A stretch of DNA of 64,000 nt from FEB-12 sp964503315. GTDB taxonomy: Bacteria; Zixibacteria; MSB-5A5; GN15; FEB-12. A program made the position numbers and the translations under genes. Of this stretch, positions 17,361-26,217 are shown piece by piece (the stretch's first letter is position 1; each line of letters starts with the position of its first letter). Where the stretch lies: positions 62,001 to 126,000 of the forward strand of contig CAZCZL010000005.1 in NCBI GenBank assembly GCA_964503315.1, written 5' to 3'. A model generated the notes under the pieces. That model made no database searches. It was not told where the DNA came from and was given only the letters and a program-made list of their open reading frames with translations.

Positions 17361-17471
17361 TTATACCTCAATCGGTCCTGGCACGCCGTAGAGCGGTTTT
17401 ATCCCGCACTTTGTGCTGCAGAACCGAGTGCAGGCGTTGCCAACTGTGTTCGGGTCAATCAAATAGATCAT
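17361..17471 (-). CDS. RiPP precursor peptide A (36 residues)
   Basis: Leader MIYLIDPNTVGNA, then C14, C18 and C22 with intervals of three residues, then KPLYGVP (25-31) and a GPIEV tail. The ATG overlaps the stop of the upstream 101-residue ORF (ATGA), and its ribosome binding site GGAGGT is formed by the last codons of that ORF, so the two are translationally coupled. First of three intact tandem precursors feeding the radical SAM enzymes downstream (inferred from context). Confidence 0.87.
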   Translation of the reverse strand: MIYLIDPNTVGNACTRFCSTKCGIKPLYGVPGPIEV

Positions 17472-17773
17472 GCGTTACCTCCGAGAATCACTGTGGTTAA
17501 GCCCATTGGGCGATACCGACGAGATATCATCCGCACTAGCGTGCGAAGCTTATCCCGGCGAGTGAATGTCCAGTGATCGTCTCCGGAATGCTCGTAGGTG
17601 AGAAACTGAGGAATGAACCAGCGAAGGCCGGTCTCGGCGAACAATGAATTCAACGGATACTGTGCGCACCCGATAGCAGGTACTAGGTCAGAGAAATCGA
17701 CACCGTTGGGCATACTCTTCGCGTACTCTCTCAGCCTCCCACCCTGGGGCTCGACAGGGGGATAGTACACCAC
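17468..17773 (-). CDS. Unknown 101-residue protein leading the RiPP operon
   Basis: I recognise no family. The sequence has normal protein composition (VYYPPVEPQGGRLREYAKSM, FSDLVPAIGCAQYP, FIPQFLTYEH) with a single cysteine and no membrane segment. The start used is a GTG at 17773 with GAGG 11 bases upstream. The frame stays open to 17842 without an ATG, so an unusual upstream start or an N-terminal truncation is possible. Its last codons (GGNA, stop) overlap the start of precursor A. Position suggests a dedicated role such as peptide recognition or immunity, but nothing in the sequence shows this. Confidence 0.6.
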   Translation of the reverse strand: MVYYPPVEPQGGRLREYAKSMPNGVDFSDLVPAIGCAQYPLNSLFAETGLRWFIPQFLTYEHSGDDHWTFTRRDKLRTLVRMISRRYRPMGLTTVILGGNA

Positions 17774-17830
17774 GCCCGGTCGAACCTCGTCTATTCGCGC
17801 CCGGATAGCCGAAATAACTACTGTATTACT

Positions 17831-17846
17831 GTGAGATCCTGCTCAC
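17831..17846. promoter_or_regulatory. Small palindrome downstream of the RiPP promoter
   Basis: GTGAGATCCTGCTCAC, with 5-bp arms and a 6-base centre, lies about 20-30 bases downstream of the predicted start of transcription. It could be an operator or a short leader hairpin; the arms are short, so chance is possible. Confidence 0.3.
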
Positions 17847-17870
17847 CTGATCTGAATTCGATTACGTCCC

Positions 17871-17899
17871 AAAATATCGCTCGTGGACTGAATTGTCAA
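17871..17899 (-). promoter_or_regulatory. Predicted sigma-70 promoter of the RiPP operon
   Basis: On the minus strand TTGACA (17899-17894), exactly 17 bases, then TATTTT (17876-17871). It is the only strong promoter I see between the histidine kinase gene and the precursors, and gives a leader of about 90 bases before the first ORF. Confidence 0.75.
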
Positions 17900-18081
17900 G
17901 GATAAATCGGTCTTTGTTAAGTGGAGGGATATACTTTTATGCGCAAGAAATGTAAACATCGATGTATGCGAACCTGCGAGGAGATTATCCCGCAATAACT
18001 TTGCCGGAGCGTGCGAGCCTATCGAAGAGCGAAGAAGTCAATTAAGTAGCATAACCAGCGCCGGAATGCACGTGTCACTCG

Positions 18082-21000
18082 TCACACCGAGGACCCGGTC
18101 GCACGCGACATCGCAGTGCGTAATGCCTTACTCAAATCCGCCGCGATAACCGGCTTCATGATCACATCGCTGATCCCCAGATCCTGCGCGCTCTTCAGAT
18201 TCAGAGAATCGGAGAAGCCGGAACAGATCACGATCGGTATATCTGGGCGAATACGCAGCAATTCCACCGCAACTTGATCACCGGTCAACTCGGGCATGCG
18301 CTGGTCGAGCAACACACAGTCAAATGTTTCCGGACGGTCTTGGAAGAGTGTCACCCCCGCGCGTGGATCGCAGGCGACGGTCACGCGATACCCCAGGCTG
18401 TTAAGACTGGCGGCATGGCTGTTGGCCACGGAAGGTTCGTCATCGATGATAAGGATCGACTTGTTGCCGCCCTCTGCGGGGTCAGATTTCGGACTGTGGT
18501 GTGCAACTTGCTCGACCTGAGCGATCGGGAGGAAGAGGTGGAAGGTCGTGCCTTGGCCGAGGTTGCTCTCCGCACAGATGTGTCCGCTATGCTGAGTCAC
18601 GATGCCGTGGGCCACCGCCAGCCCAAGACCTGTCCCCTTACCTACTCCCTTGGTGGTGAAGAACGGGTCGAAGATACGCTTCAGAGTTCCTTCATCCATT
18701 CCGCACCCGGTGTCGCGTACCTGTATCTCAACCATCTTGCCATGCAGACGACGTTTGCAGTTTGGACAGGAAAGCGGAGATTGTATGAAGGGAGCGGATT
18801 GCAGTGTAAGCTCGCCGCCTTCCGCCATTGCGTGTACGGCGTTTTCACACAGATTCATCAGTATCTGCTGGATCTGCCCCGGATCGATAAGCACCGGCGA
18901 AGTCTGCCCTGGAGCGCTGTATCTGACGAGGATCGAGCTGTCCAGCGTGCGAGACAACTCTGCCACGACTTCCGTGATTATAGTCTCGATCTGTACCGGT
19001 TTGCGTTCGCCGGTCTGCTGTCGGCTGAAGGCCAGAATATGCGCGACCAGGCCTTTGGCCCGATAAGCGGCTTTGAGAACCTCCTGCAGATACTCCCCGG
19101 CAAACTTGCCCGATTGCTTTTCTGAAGCAACCAGTTCGGTGTAACCAATAATCGGGACCAATAGGTTATTGAAGTCGTGCGCGATACCTGCCGCCATGGT
19201 GCCGATGGTCTCCAGTTTTTGAGCGAGGCGAAGTTGACCTTCGAGGTGCGCCCGCTCGGTCTCAGAGTTCTTTCTATCGGTAATGTCGCGGCAGACGCAG
19301 AAGACCAGTTTGTCCTGTCCAAACGAGACGGCGCTGGCGCTCACTTCGGCGGCGTATGTAGAACCATCCTTGCGACGGTGCGTGGTCTCAAATAGCATTC
19401 CCGTGGAACCAAGCTGATTGATGATCTCGAGGATTCGCTCGCGGGTCAATTGGCAGTCCCAATCCCAGACATGCAGAGACGCGACTTCTTCCGGTGTATA
19501 GCCAAGCATTTCAGCGAAACGCTGATTATGTTCCACGAGTTTGCCGTCCTGGGAAACTACCGAAATACTGTCGCGCGATTGGTCGATCAGGATACGCGAG
19601 CGAATTGATGCCTCCTCGAGCGCGAGTTCCGCGCGCAACCGATGGAAGACTATTCCGACCTCGGAGACCAGCGCCTCGAGCGCGAGAACATTCGACTCCG
19701 ATGGCGGCTCGGCATCAAAGGACGCGAGATTGAGGAAACCAAAGACTTCACCGCGTCCCGACCGAAGCGGGAAGGAGAATAAATGATTGATACCGCATCG
19801 TTCGCAGACGGCCTTTAACACCGGCAGATCGCCGGGCATGTAAATAGCCTTCTCAGATGCGAGTACTAGTTTGACATGCGGCGTGTCGAGAGGCATAGAT
19901 CGGACCATGCCACGGAATTCGTCGGGCAACCCCTCGTGATGCTCTAACACGGCGTTATTGCCGTGTATCAGGTAGATGCCGCCGGCCTTCAGGCCGGACA
20001 GGTCAAACGCCGCACCCAACAAGGGCTCAAGGGTCTCATCGAGCGTCTCGCAGTGGTTCAACTCAAGGAACGCTTCACGCATCCGATTGCTCAAATACTC
20101 CGCATGGCGAAGCTCCGCCTCGGCGCGTTTTCGCTCGGTAATATCTGTGTTCACGCCGATCATGCGGCATGGATTGCCGGCTTGATCATATTGCACCTCG
20201 CCCGATGCTTCGAGCCAGCGGATTTCGCCGGTATCGAGACGCCGGATACGGAACTGATTGCGCATGCCTCCGCCGCGGGAGACATCCATCGCCAGCTTGG
20301 ACAGCGTTTCCTGCAATTCTTCCGGAATGAGACGGTCAGTCCATTCTTTGAAAGAACCGGTGAAGGTGCCTACGGGGATGCCGTACAACTGCTGCATCTC
20401 TTCCGACCAGACCAGGCGATTCCTGGCGATGTCATACTCAAAGGTCCCCGACTGCACGGCCTGCAGCGCGAGTCGCAGTTTAGCGACCATATCGCGATAG
20501 TGGTGTTCCGACTCAAGTCGTTCCGTAATGTCAAAGCAGGTTCCGACGTAACCTACTGGTTCGCCGGAAGCATTGAATTGCGGGATACCGCGGTTGATGA
20601 CATGCCGGTACTGACCATCAAACCGACGGACCCGAATTGTGCATTCAAATGGCAGACAGGCAGACAACGAGTTAGCCAGGAGTTGTTCAAACGCAGGGCG
20701 ATCCTCCGGATGTATATGGGTCAGCCATTGCAGGTCCTTCAGACTTTCGAAGGTTCCCCCCAAAGCATCTATTGTCTGCCGGTTGAAGTAAGTTACCTGT
20801 CCCTGCAGGTCGGCCGTCCAGACATACGCCGGGAGGTTGTCGGCCAGGGTCTTGAATCGCGATTCGGAGCTGCGAAGTTCATGCTCGAGGAGCTTGTGCT
20901 GAGTTATCTCCGAAGAGATACCGGTGACACCAATGACTTCATCATTCTGACCAAGCAACGGCTCAATAGTGCAGTCCCAGAATGAAGTTCTCCCCATAAA

Positions 21001-23172
21001 TTCGAGGTTGGTCTCAAATCGCTGTCCGACTCGAGTCGCCATCACCTGCCGCTTTATCGCGACGAGACGATCCGCCAATTCAGATGGAAGAATCTCATGA
21101 TCGGTTCGTCCAATGATCAATGCGTTCACATGTACATCGTTGGGATTGTAGTTCCAGGTATAGCGGAGGTCGCGATCCTGATGGAACATGATGACCGGTG
21201 AATTTCGCAGCGCCTGACGGAAGCGTTCCTCACTCAGGCGTAGTGACTCCGTCATTTCTGACCGCATCTGGCGCATCTGTCGGTCACGATAGGCGATTTG
21301 GAGGTACCCGGCGACTTCCAGCAGCAGTTTCATCTCATACTCGGTCCAGGCGGTAGGCGTATCGGAGTCGAAGCCAAGTGCACCAATGAGTGTTCCGTCG
21401 AGAATCACTGGCACGGCCAGTAGCGCCGCAGCTCCGATGGAACCGATTGAGACAGCCAGTTCTTTCTGGTTCACATCGCCGGAATCAATAGATGAGACCG
21501 CGAGTAGTTCGGAGCGACCCAGCCGATCCAGTGTAACCTGATCCGTACCAAGTTGGATGCTGACGCCGATCAGACTGCCTCGTCCGGATGGCTGCAGGGA
21601 TCGCTTGAACCGCAATTCACATGAATCCGTTATTTCGCCGAACGCCACCCGGTATTTTGGATACGCCTGGAACATGCTCATCAGGGCACGCTCGATGATC
21701 GATTCGATCGGTTCCTGTTCGGTGATGCCTCGCGCGATGTCATTGATGGTCTGCAGTCTGATCTCGCGCTGGCGGAGCGCTTCCTCCGCGCGCACGCGAT
21801 CGGTCACGTCCTTGAAGAGAGCCACCATTCTGTTCTGGCCGGTCTGGATCGCCGATACTTCGAAGGCGCCGTCGAGGACCCCGTCGCTGTAGCGGACCTG
21901 GGAAGTTTCCCACGGCACACCGGTGAGAGCGACCGAACGATAGTTGTCTGGAATATGTGAGCCCGCAAGACTCGGGAAGGCCTCTTCAATGGTCTTTCCA
22001 ATGATCGAAGAATGGTCAAGACTGAGAATGCGTTCAGCCGATGCATTTGCACAGGTGAATACAAGCCGGCCATCCGGGGTGACTTCGTAGTGATGCGCGC
22101 CAAACGGCGCCGCGTCGATGAATTCTCTCAGCAGATTCTCTGCCCGCATTGCCGCCTGCTCGGCGGCCTGAAGTTCTGTCAGATCAAACGAGATGCCGAT
22201 GGAGCCGACCCGCTTCATGTCCGCGTCAAAGAGCGGAGACTGGATCAGCATGGCCGGCGCCCAGTTCCCCTGGGTATCCTGGTACTGAATCTCACCGGTC
22301 CAACGACGTCCTTCCACGAGGCATGAATGCACCTGCTTCAACACGTCGGAATTCAGGTTTGTGTTCAGAATGTCGCTGACAAATGCTCCCACTACCTGAC
22401 GCCCATGCCAACGATACATTTCGACCGCATACTTGTTGCAGTAGGTGATCCGCCCGTCGAGACCGAATGCCACAACGGCTTGTTGCACGGTATCCAGGAG
22501 ACTGGCCTGGAACTGCAAGCGTTCCATCGCATTGAAGTGATGCGTAATGTCTCGCACCGAGGACATAAATGTTCCGTCCGGCAACTTACGCGAGTGCATT
22601 TCTGCGTAGATGGCGCCGCCATCCGCCTTGTGGAATTTGCGCTGCGAAATGACCAGGTCACCCCGGCGCAATTCTTCCCAGCGCAAGGGAGTCCGTTTCA
22701 GTTCTTCGGGATCGATGATATCCTGGATCGTCAGTCTGGTCAGCTGGTCGAATGTATACCCGACGAGATTCAGTCCGAGAGGATTGACATTTATGAAACG
22801 ACCCTCCGGGTTGACGATAAAGATAGCTTCCGAGCCGTATTCCATCAGTCCGCGGTGATATGCTTCAGAAACGGTGAGTCGTTCGTTGCTCTCCATTATA
22901 CGATCGATCATCCGCTTGGCCAGATGCATGCCGATTGCCATGCAAATAGATACCGCGAGGCTGATCAGGGTGTAAGTGAGATTTGGCTCGAAGTCATTGA
23001 GCTTGAAGTAAGCGGCCAATTCAAAACATCGGCGGAGAAAGATAATGAACTGGCCGGCGCTGATACATCCCCAGGCAACACGATGGCGTGTGTTAAAAAG
23101 CAGCCAGACCGCTACGTAAACGACATACGCTTGTATGAACAGTGAGACAATGCTAATGACGATTGCTGTCAT
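18082..23172 (-). CDS. Giant membrane hybrid histidine kinase with multiple PAS and two GAF domains
   Basis: 1696 residues. About three transmembrane helices occupy residues 1-90. Sensory modules follow in approximate order: PAS (100-215), PAS (220-340), PAS (345-465), GAF (475-640), PAS (655-770), PAS (775-890), PAS (900-1015), GAF (1030-1180), PAS (1190-1300). Then come the HisKA box GIAHDFNNLL with the phospho-acceptor histidine, an ATPase domain with FDPFFTTKGVGKGTGLGLA, and a C-terminal receiver (ILIIDDEPS, VLLDQRMPELTGD). The receiver has no output domain, so a separate partner is expected. It precedes the RiPP operon on the same strand, but control of that operon is unproven. Confidence 0.93.
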   Translation of the reverse strand: MTAIVISIVSLFIQAYVVYVAVWLLFNTRHRVAWGCISAGQFIIFLRRCFELAAYFKLNDFEPNLTYTLISLAVSICMAIGMHLAKRMIDRIMESNERLTVSEAYHRGLMEYGSEAIFIVNPEGRFINVNPLGLNLVGYTFDQLTRLTIQDIIDPEELKRTPLRWEELRRGDLVISQRKFHKADGGAIYAEMHSRKLPDGTFMSSVRDITHHFNAMERLQFQASLLDTVQQAVVAFGLDGRITYCNKYAVEMYRWHGRQVVGAFVSDILNTNLNSDVLKQVHSCLVEGRRWTGEIQYQDTQGNWAPAMLIQSPLFDADMKRVGSIGISFDLTELQAAEQAAMRAENLLREFIDAAPFGAHHYEVTPDGRLVFTCANASAERILSLDHSSIIGKTIEEAFPSLAGSHIPDNYRSVALTGVPWETSQVRYSDGVLDGAFEVSAIQTGQNRMVALFKDVTDRVRAEEALRQREIRLQTINDIARGITEQEPIESIIERALMSMFQAYPKYRVAFGEITDSCELRFKRSLQPSGRGSLIGVSIQLGTDQVTLDRLGRSELLAVSSIDSGDVNQKELAVSIGSIGAAALLAVPVILDGTLIGALGFDSDTPTAWTEYEMKLLLEVAGYLQIAYRDRQMRQMRSEMTESLRLSEERFRQALRNSPVIMFHQDRDLRYTWNYNPNDVHVNALIIGRTDHEILPSELADRLVAIKRQVMATRVGQRFETNLEFMGRTSFWDCTIEPLLGQNDEVIGVTGISSEITQHKLLEHELRSSESRFKTLADNLPAYVWTADLQGQVTYFNRQTIDALGGTFESLKDLQWLTHIHPEDRPAFEQLLANSLSACLPFECTIRVRRFDGQYRHVINRGIPQFNASGEPVGYVGTCFDITERLESEHHYRDMVAKLRLALQAVQSGTFEYDIARNRLVWSEEMQQLYGIPVGTFTGSFKEWTDRLIPEELQETLSKLAMDVSRGGGMRNQFRIRRLDTGEIRWLEASGEVQYDQAGNPCRMIGVNTDITERKRAEAELRHAEYLSNRMREAFLELNHCETLDETLEPLLGAAFDLSGLKAGGIYLIHGNNAVLEHHEGLPDEFRGMVRSMPLDTPHVKLVLASEKAIYMPGDLPVLKAVCERCGINHLFSFPLRSGRGEVFGFLNLASFDAEPPSESNVLALEALVSEVGIVFHRLRAELALEEASIRSRILIDQSRDSISVVSQDGKLVEHNQRFAEMLGYTPEEVASLHVWDWDCQLTRERILEIINQLGSTGMLFETTHRRKDGSTYAAEVSASAVSFGQDKLVFCVCRDITDRKNSETERAHLEGQLRLAQKLETIGTMAAGIAHDFNNLLVPIIGYTELVASEKQSGKFAGEYLQEVLKAAYRAKGLVAHILAFSRQQTGERKPVQIETIITEVVAELSRTLDSSILVRYSAPGQTSPVLIDPGQIQQILMNLCENAVHAMAEGGELTLQSAPFIQSPLSCPNCKRRLHGKMVEIQVRDTGCGMDEGTLKRIFDPFFTTKGVGKGTGLGLAVAHGIVTQHSGHICAESNLGQGTTFHLFLPIAQVEQVAHHSPKSDPAEGGNKSILIIDDEPSVANSHAASLNSLGYRVTVACDPRAGVTLFQDRPETFDCVLLDQRMPELTGDQVAVELLRIRPDIPIVICSGFSDSLNLKSAQDLGISDVIMKPVIAADLSKALRTAMSRATGSSV

Positions 23173-23382
23173 TCTAAACCGGTTTTCCCTCGCGTCTTTA
23201 GTAGACGCCTCTCCCGCCTATCCACGATCCGTCGCACAACGAAGTCCATCGGAATCGAGCTGTTTATTATCCCAGAAAATCCCCACCTGAGATTCTCCGC
23301 TATCTTCTTGGGATATCGGCAGAAACCGTAGAAACTTAAGATACAAGAGCTAATACGGCGTGAATCGGAACTGAATGTTTCG

Positions 23383-24267
23383 CTATGAGTTAGGCAGGGC
23401 GACCGAGTCGTCAAAGGGGTCAGTATGGATAACTACATGGGCGGCATTGAGGCGGTCACTGATGCGGCGTTCGAGGTCGTCCGCGATCTCATGCGCTTCC
23501 ATCAGCGATGAGTCGCTCCGCAATACAATGTGCAGGTCAATGTGGCGATAGCTCCCCGATTTTCTTGTCCGCAGGTCATGCCAGGATTGAATTCTCGTTT
23601 CCGTATTCAGGATCTCGCGAATCTGGTCGACCTCGGGTTCAGGCAATCGATAGTCCATGAGGTGACGGCTCGCGTCGCGCGTCAGTTTCCACCCAATGCG
23701 ACCTATCAGCAGGGCGACTGCTATCGCCATCAGCGGATCAATGATCTGCCAGCCGGTGAACCAGACGAGGAAGAGGCCGAAGGTTACTCCCAGCGAGGTG
23801 TAAACATCGGTAGAGAGGTGGTGTGCGTCCGCCTCCAGCGCGATGGAATCCTCTGCTTTGGCAACTTTGAAAAGATATCTCGAGACAAAGAAATTGACCA
23901 CCACTGAGAATGCCATGACCAAAGTGCCGAACCCGACATGCTCAACTTCGCCGCCGGTGACGATCTTCCGGATCGCCTCGACCAATATCCAAACCGCCGC
24001 CAGGACTATCAGCCCAGCCTCGATAGCGCCTGAGATCGATTCGGCCTTGCCGTGTCCGAACGGGTGTTCCTGATCTGGTGGGCGGTCGGCGATGCGGATC
24101 GACCAATACGCGATAAGCGAAGCCAGCAGGTCATTGGCGGAATGGATTGCCTCGGAGATGATACTGACCGAGCCGGAGAATATCCCGGCCATCAGCTTCA
24201 TCACCACCAACGTGGTGTTGGAGGCTACCGAAAGAGCCGCCGCGCCGCTTTTCCGCTGATTACTCAT
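23383..24267 (-). CDS. Cation diffusion facilitator (FieF/CzcD-like metal exporter)
   Basis: 294 residues with about six transmembrane helices and a cytoplasmic C-terminal domain. Metal-site motifs are visible: HSANDLL in helix 2 and ADAHHLSTD in helix 5 (HxxxD type), plus HPFGHGKAE in the connecting loop. The C-terminal portion (SYRHIDLHIVL, HVVIHTDPFDD) matches the zinc-binding dimerisation fold. Expected role: proton-coupled export of Zn, Fe or related divalent metals across the inner membrane; the metal cannot be told from sequence. It sits 31 bp after rtcB on the same strand. Confidence 0.9.
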   Translation of the reverse strand: MSNQRKSGAAALSVASNTTLVVMKLMAGIFSGSVSIISEAIHSANDLLASLIAYWSIRIADRPPDQEHPFGHGKAESISGAIEAGLIVLAAVWILVEAIRKIVTGGEVEHVGFGTLVMAFSVVVNFFVSRYLFKVAKAEDSIALEADAHHLSTDVYTSLGVTFGLFLVWFTGWQIIDPLMAIAVALLIGRIGWKLTRDASRHLMDYRLPEPEVDQIREILNTETRIQSWHDLRTRKSGSYRHIDLHIVLRSDSSLMEAHEIADDLERRISDRLNAAHVVIHTDPFDDSVALPNS

Positions 24268-24298
24268 GATCGTGGCCGGACCTTTTTCAAATCAATCA

Positions 24299-25777
24299 TT
24301 ATCCCTTCACAACTCCGAGTGGTTTCAGGCGAACCACTTTCTTCGCGATACCGGCATGGTGCGAAATTTCTATCACTTCGTCAATGTTCTTGTACGCGCC
24401 GGGGGCTTCTTCGGATATCCCTCTTCGACTCTTGGCTTTCAGGTAGATCCCAAGTTCGTTCATCCGGTCCATGACTTTGTCGACCGGATGGGCCTTGATC
24501 GCGGCCGTGCGCGAGAGACGACGTCCCGCCCCGTGACAGGATGAGCCCCAGGTCTCGCGCATCGCCTGTTCAGTACCATGCAGAAGATAGCTGGCGGACC
24601 CCATATCGCCGGGTATTATTACCGGCTGCCCCACCTCGCGGTATTTTCGCGGAATATCCCGGTGACCGGGGCCAAACGCGCGAGTGGCTCCTTTGCGATG
24701 CACGTACACCCAGCGTGGTTTGCCCTCGACCTCATGCTGCTCGAGCTTGGCCATGTTGTGCGCGATGTCGTATACGAGATGCATTCCGAGTCTGGTGGCG
24801 GGCGTACCAAGTTCCTGTTCAAATGACTCGCGGATCCAGTGCGTGATCATCTGTCGGTTGGCCCAGGCAAAATTCGCTCCGCACTTCATCGCTTTGAAAT
24901 AATCCTGCGCCTCGGGTGATGGTGCCGGCGCGCAGGCGAGTTCACGGTCCACCAGGGGGATCCCGTACTTCTTGTTCGCGCGTTGCATTACCTCGAGATG
25001 ATCCGTGCAGATCTGGTGACCGCACCCCCGCGAACCGGTATGCACCATGATCGTTATCTGCCCACGCGACCTGATGCCATACGCATTCGCGGCGGCCTCA
25101 TCGTATATCTCATCAACCTTCTGGATCTCAAGAAAATGATTCCCTGCGCCAAGTGAGCCGAGTTGCGGCGCTCCACGCTTACGGGCGTTTTCACTTACCA
25201 GCGACGGGTCGCCACCATCGATACAGCCCCCCTCTTCCATGTACTCCAGATCCTCGTTCCAGCCATAGCCTTGCGCGACCGCCCATCGCGCCCCCTGCTC
25301 CAATACGAGCGAGACCTCCTTGGGTGAGAGTTTGACCCGGCCTTCGGAGCCGACGCCGGACGGCACATTCTCAAAGAGCCGGTCGACCAGACCGCGTATC
25401 CTGGATTGGATATCAGACACCATCAAATCAGTGCGGATCAGCCGCACGCCGCAATTGATATCGTACCCCACGCCACCCGGTGAGATCACGCCGCTGGTGG
25501 CATCGAAGGCCGCTACGCCGCCGATGGGAAATCCATATCCGTGGTGAATGTCCGGCATCGCGATGGAGGGCCCGATTATTCCAGGTAAGGTCGCGACATT
25601 GGCGACCTGATCGGGTGAGTCATCGGCGATGATAGCGCGGAGCATCTCTTTGTCGGTGTAGATGAGTCCGGGGACCTTCATCTTCACTCCGAGGCGCTTC
25701 ATCGAATCAGATTGGTAGGATGCGGCTATCTCAAATCGATAGCGGTCAATTTCGCGAATGGGTCCTCGCCAGGTCAT
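24299..25777 (-). CDS. rtcB: RNA-splicing ligase RtcB
   Basis: 492 residues. GTP-dependent ligase joining 3'-phosphate (or cyclic phosphate) and 5'-hydroxyl RNA ends. Metal-site and catalytic signatures are visible: MPDIHHGYGFPIGGVAAFD, GVGYDINCGVR, GAGNHFLEIQ, HTGSRGCGHQ and the guanylylated histidine in VHRKGATRAFGPG. Length and termini fit the family. It follows the archease gene by 14 bp on the same strand, a functional pairing known from archaea and several bacteria in which archease helps RtcB turn over. Bacterial RtcB is associated with RNA repair after damage. Confidence 0.97.
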   Translation of the reverse strand: MTWRGPIREIDRYRFEIAASYQSDSMKRLGVKMKVPGLIYTDKEMLRAIIADDSPDQVANVATLPGIIGPSIAMPDIHHGYGFPIGGVAAFDATSGVISPGGVGYDINCGVRLIRTDLMVSDIQSRIRGLVDRLFENVPSGVGSEGRVKLSPKEVSLVLEQGARWAVAQGYGWNEDLEYMEEGGCIDGGDPSLVSENARKRGAPQLGSLGAGNHFLEIQKVDEIYDEAAANAYGIRSRGQITIMVHTGSRGCGHQICTDHLEVMQRANKKYGIPLVDRELACAPAPSPEAQDYFKAMKCGANFAWANRQMITHWIRESFEQELGTPATRLGMHLVYDIAHNMAKLEQHEVEGKPRWVYVHRKGATRAFGPGHRDIPRKYREVGQPVIIPGDMGSASYLLHGTEQAMRETWGSSCHGAGRRLSRTAAIKAHPVDKVMDRMNELGIYLKAKSRRGISEEAPGAYKNIDEVIEISHHAGIAKKVVRLKPLGVVKG

Positions 25778-25791
25778 GGCAATTGCAGCTC

Positions 25792-26217
25792 CTATATGTC
25801 GAACAGCACTTTCACGTGGGCCGGAGATCGGTCAGTGGATGGCATGATCTCCATCAGATGATACGACACGGCCTTGAACATGAGGCCGTGGCGATGTTTG
25901 CGGTCATCAAACTTCTCTCCCCAGCCGCGCGCGGTCAGTTGATTGTCAGTCTCATAATGAACTTCGACCTTGCCCAGGAGCAACCCGGTCGTCTCGTGCA
26001 CCACGATCAATTCCGAGAGAAAGGCGACCAGAAGATTCTCCCGATCGATTCCTTCGATCGTCAGCTCGATCTCTTCCACCAGCGCAATCGGCGACTCATC
26101 TACTATCTGTAGAAACATCGCTTCCGCGACTGAGGCAAACGCGTCGGCGATATCCGTGCCATATGCCTTGATAAAGATATCCGCAGTATGTTCGATCAAT
26201 TCGTATCGGTGCTCCAT
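25792..26217 (-). CDS. Archease, RtcB cofactor
   Basis: 141 residues, typical archease length, with the N-terminal HTADIFIKAYG metal-site motif, LLVAFLSELIVVHET in the middle, and the C-terminal metal-site Asp region (VKVLFDI end). Archease accelerates formation of the RtcB-GMP intermediate. First gene of a two-gene operon with rtcB. Its ribosome binding site is weak. Confidence 0.92.
   Translation of the reverse strand: MEHRYELIEHTADIFIKAYGTDIADAFASVAEAMFLQIVDESPIALVEEIELTIEGIDRENLLVAFLSELIVVHETTGLLLGKVEVHYETDNQLTARGWGEKFDDRKHRHGLMFKAVSYHLMEIMPSTDRSPAHVKVLFDI

Larger units (their letters stand above)
17774..18081. other. Intergenic region upstream of the RiPP operon
   Basis: Apart from the promoter and palindrome listed separately, I see no gene, terminator or structured RNA in these 308 bases. 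The hybrid histidine kinase upstream is on the same strand, and no terminator separates it from the RiPP promoter, so read-through is possible. Confidence 0.5.

Noticed and set aside
16931..17471. Four spaced copies of a short repeat (ATCAAATAGATCAT-like) that resemble a miniature CRISPR-like or iteron array
   Set aside because: Three copies start in-frame peptides with ribosome binding sites; the repeat encodes the shared MIYLID leader, so it is explained by paralogous coding sequence.
19963..20985. Open frame of 340 codons on the plus strand
   Set aside because: Antisense to the PAS region of the hybrid kinase; no recognisable domain or ribosome binding site.
22327..23145. Open frame of 272 codons on the plus strand
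   Set aside because: Antisense to the N-terminal and first PAS regions of the hybrid kinase; no independent support.
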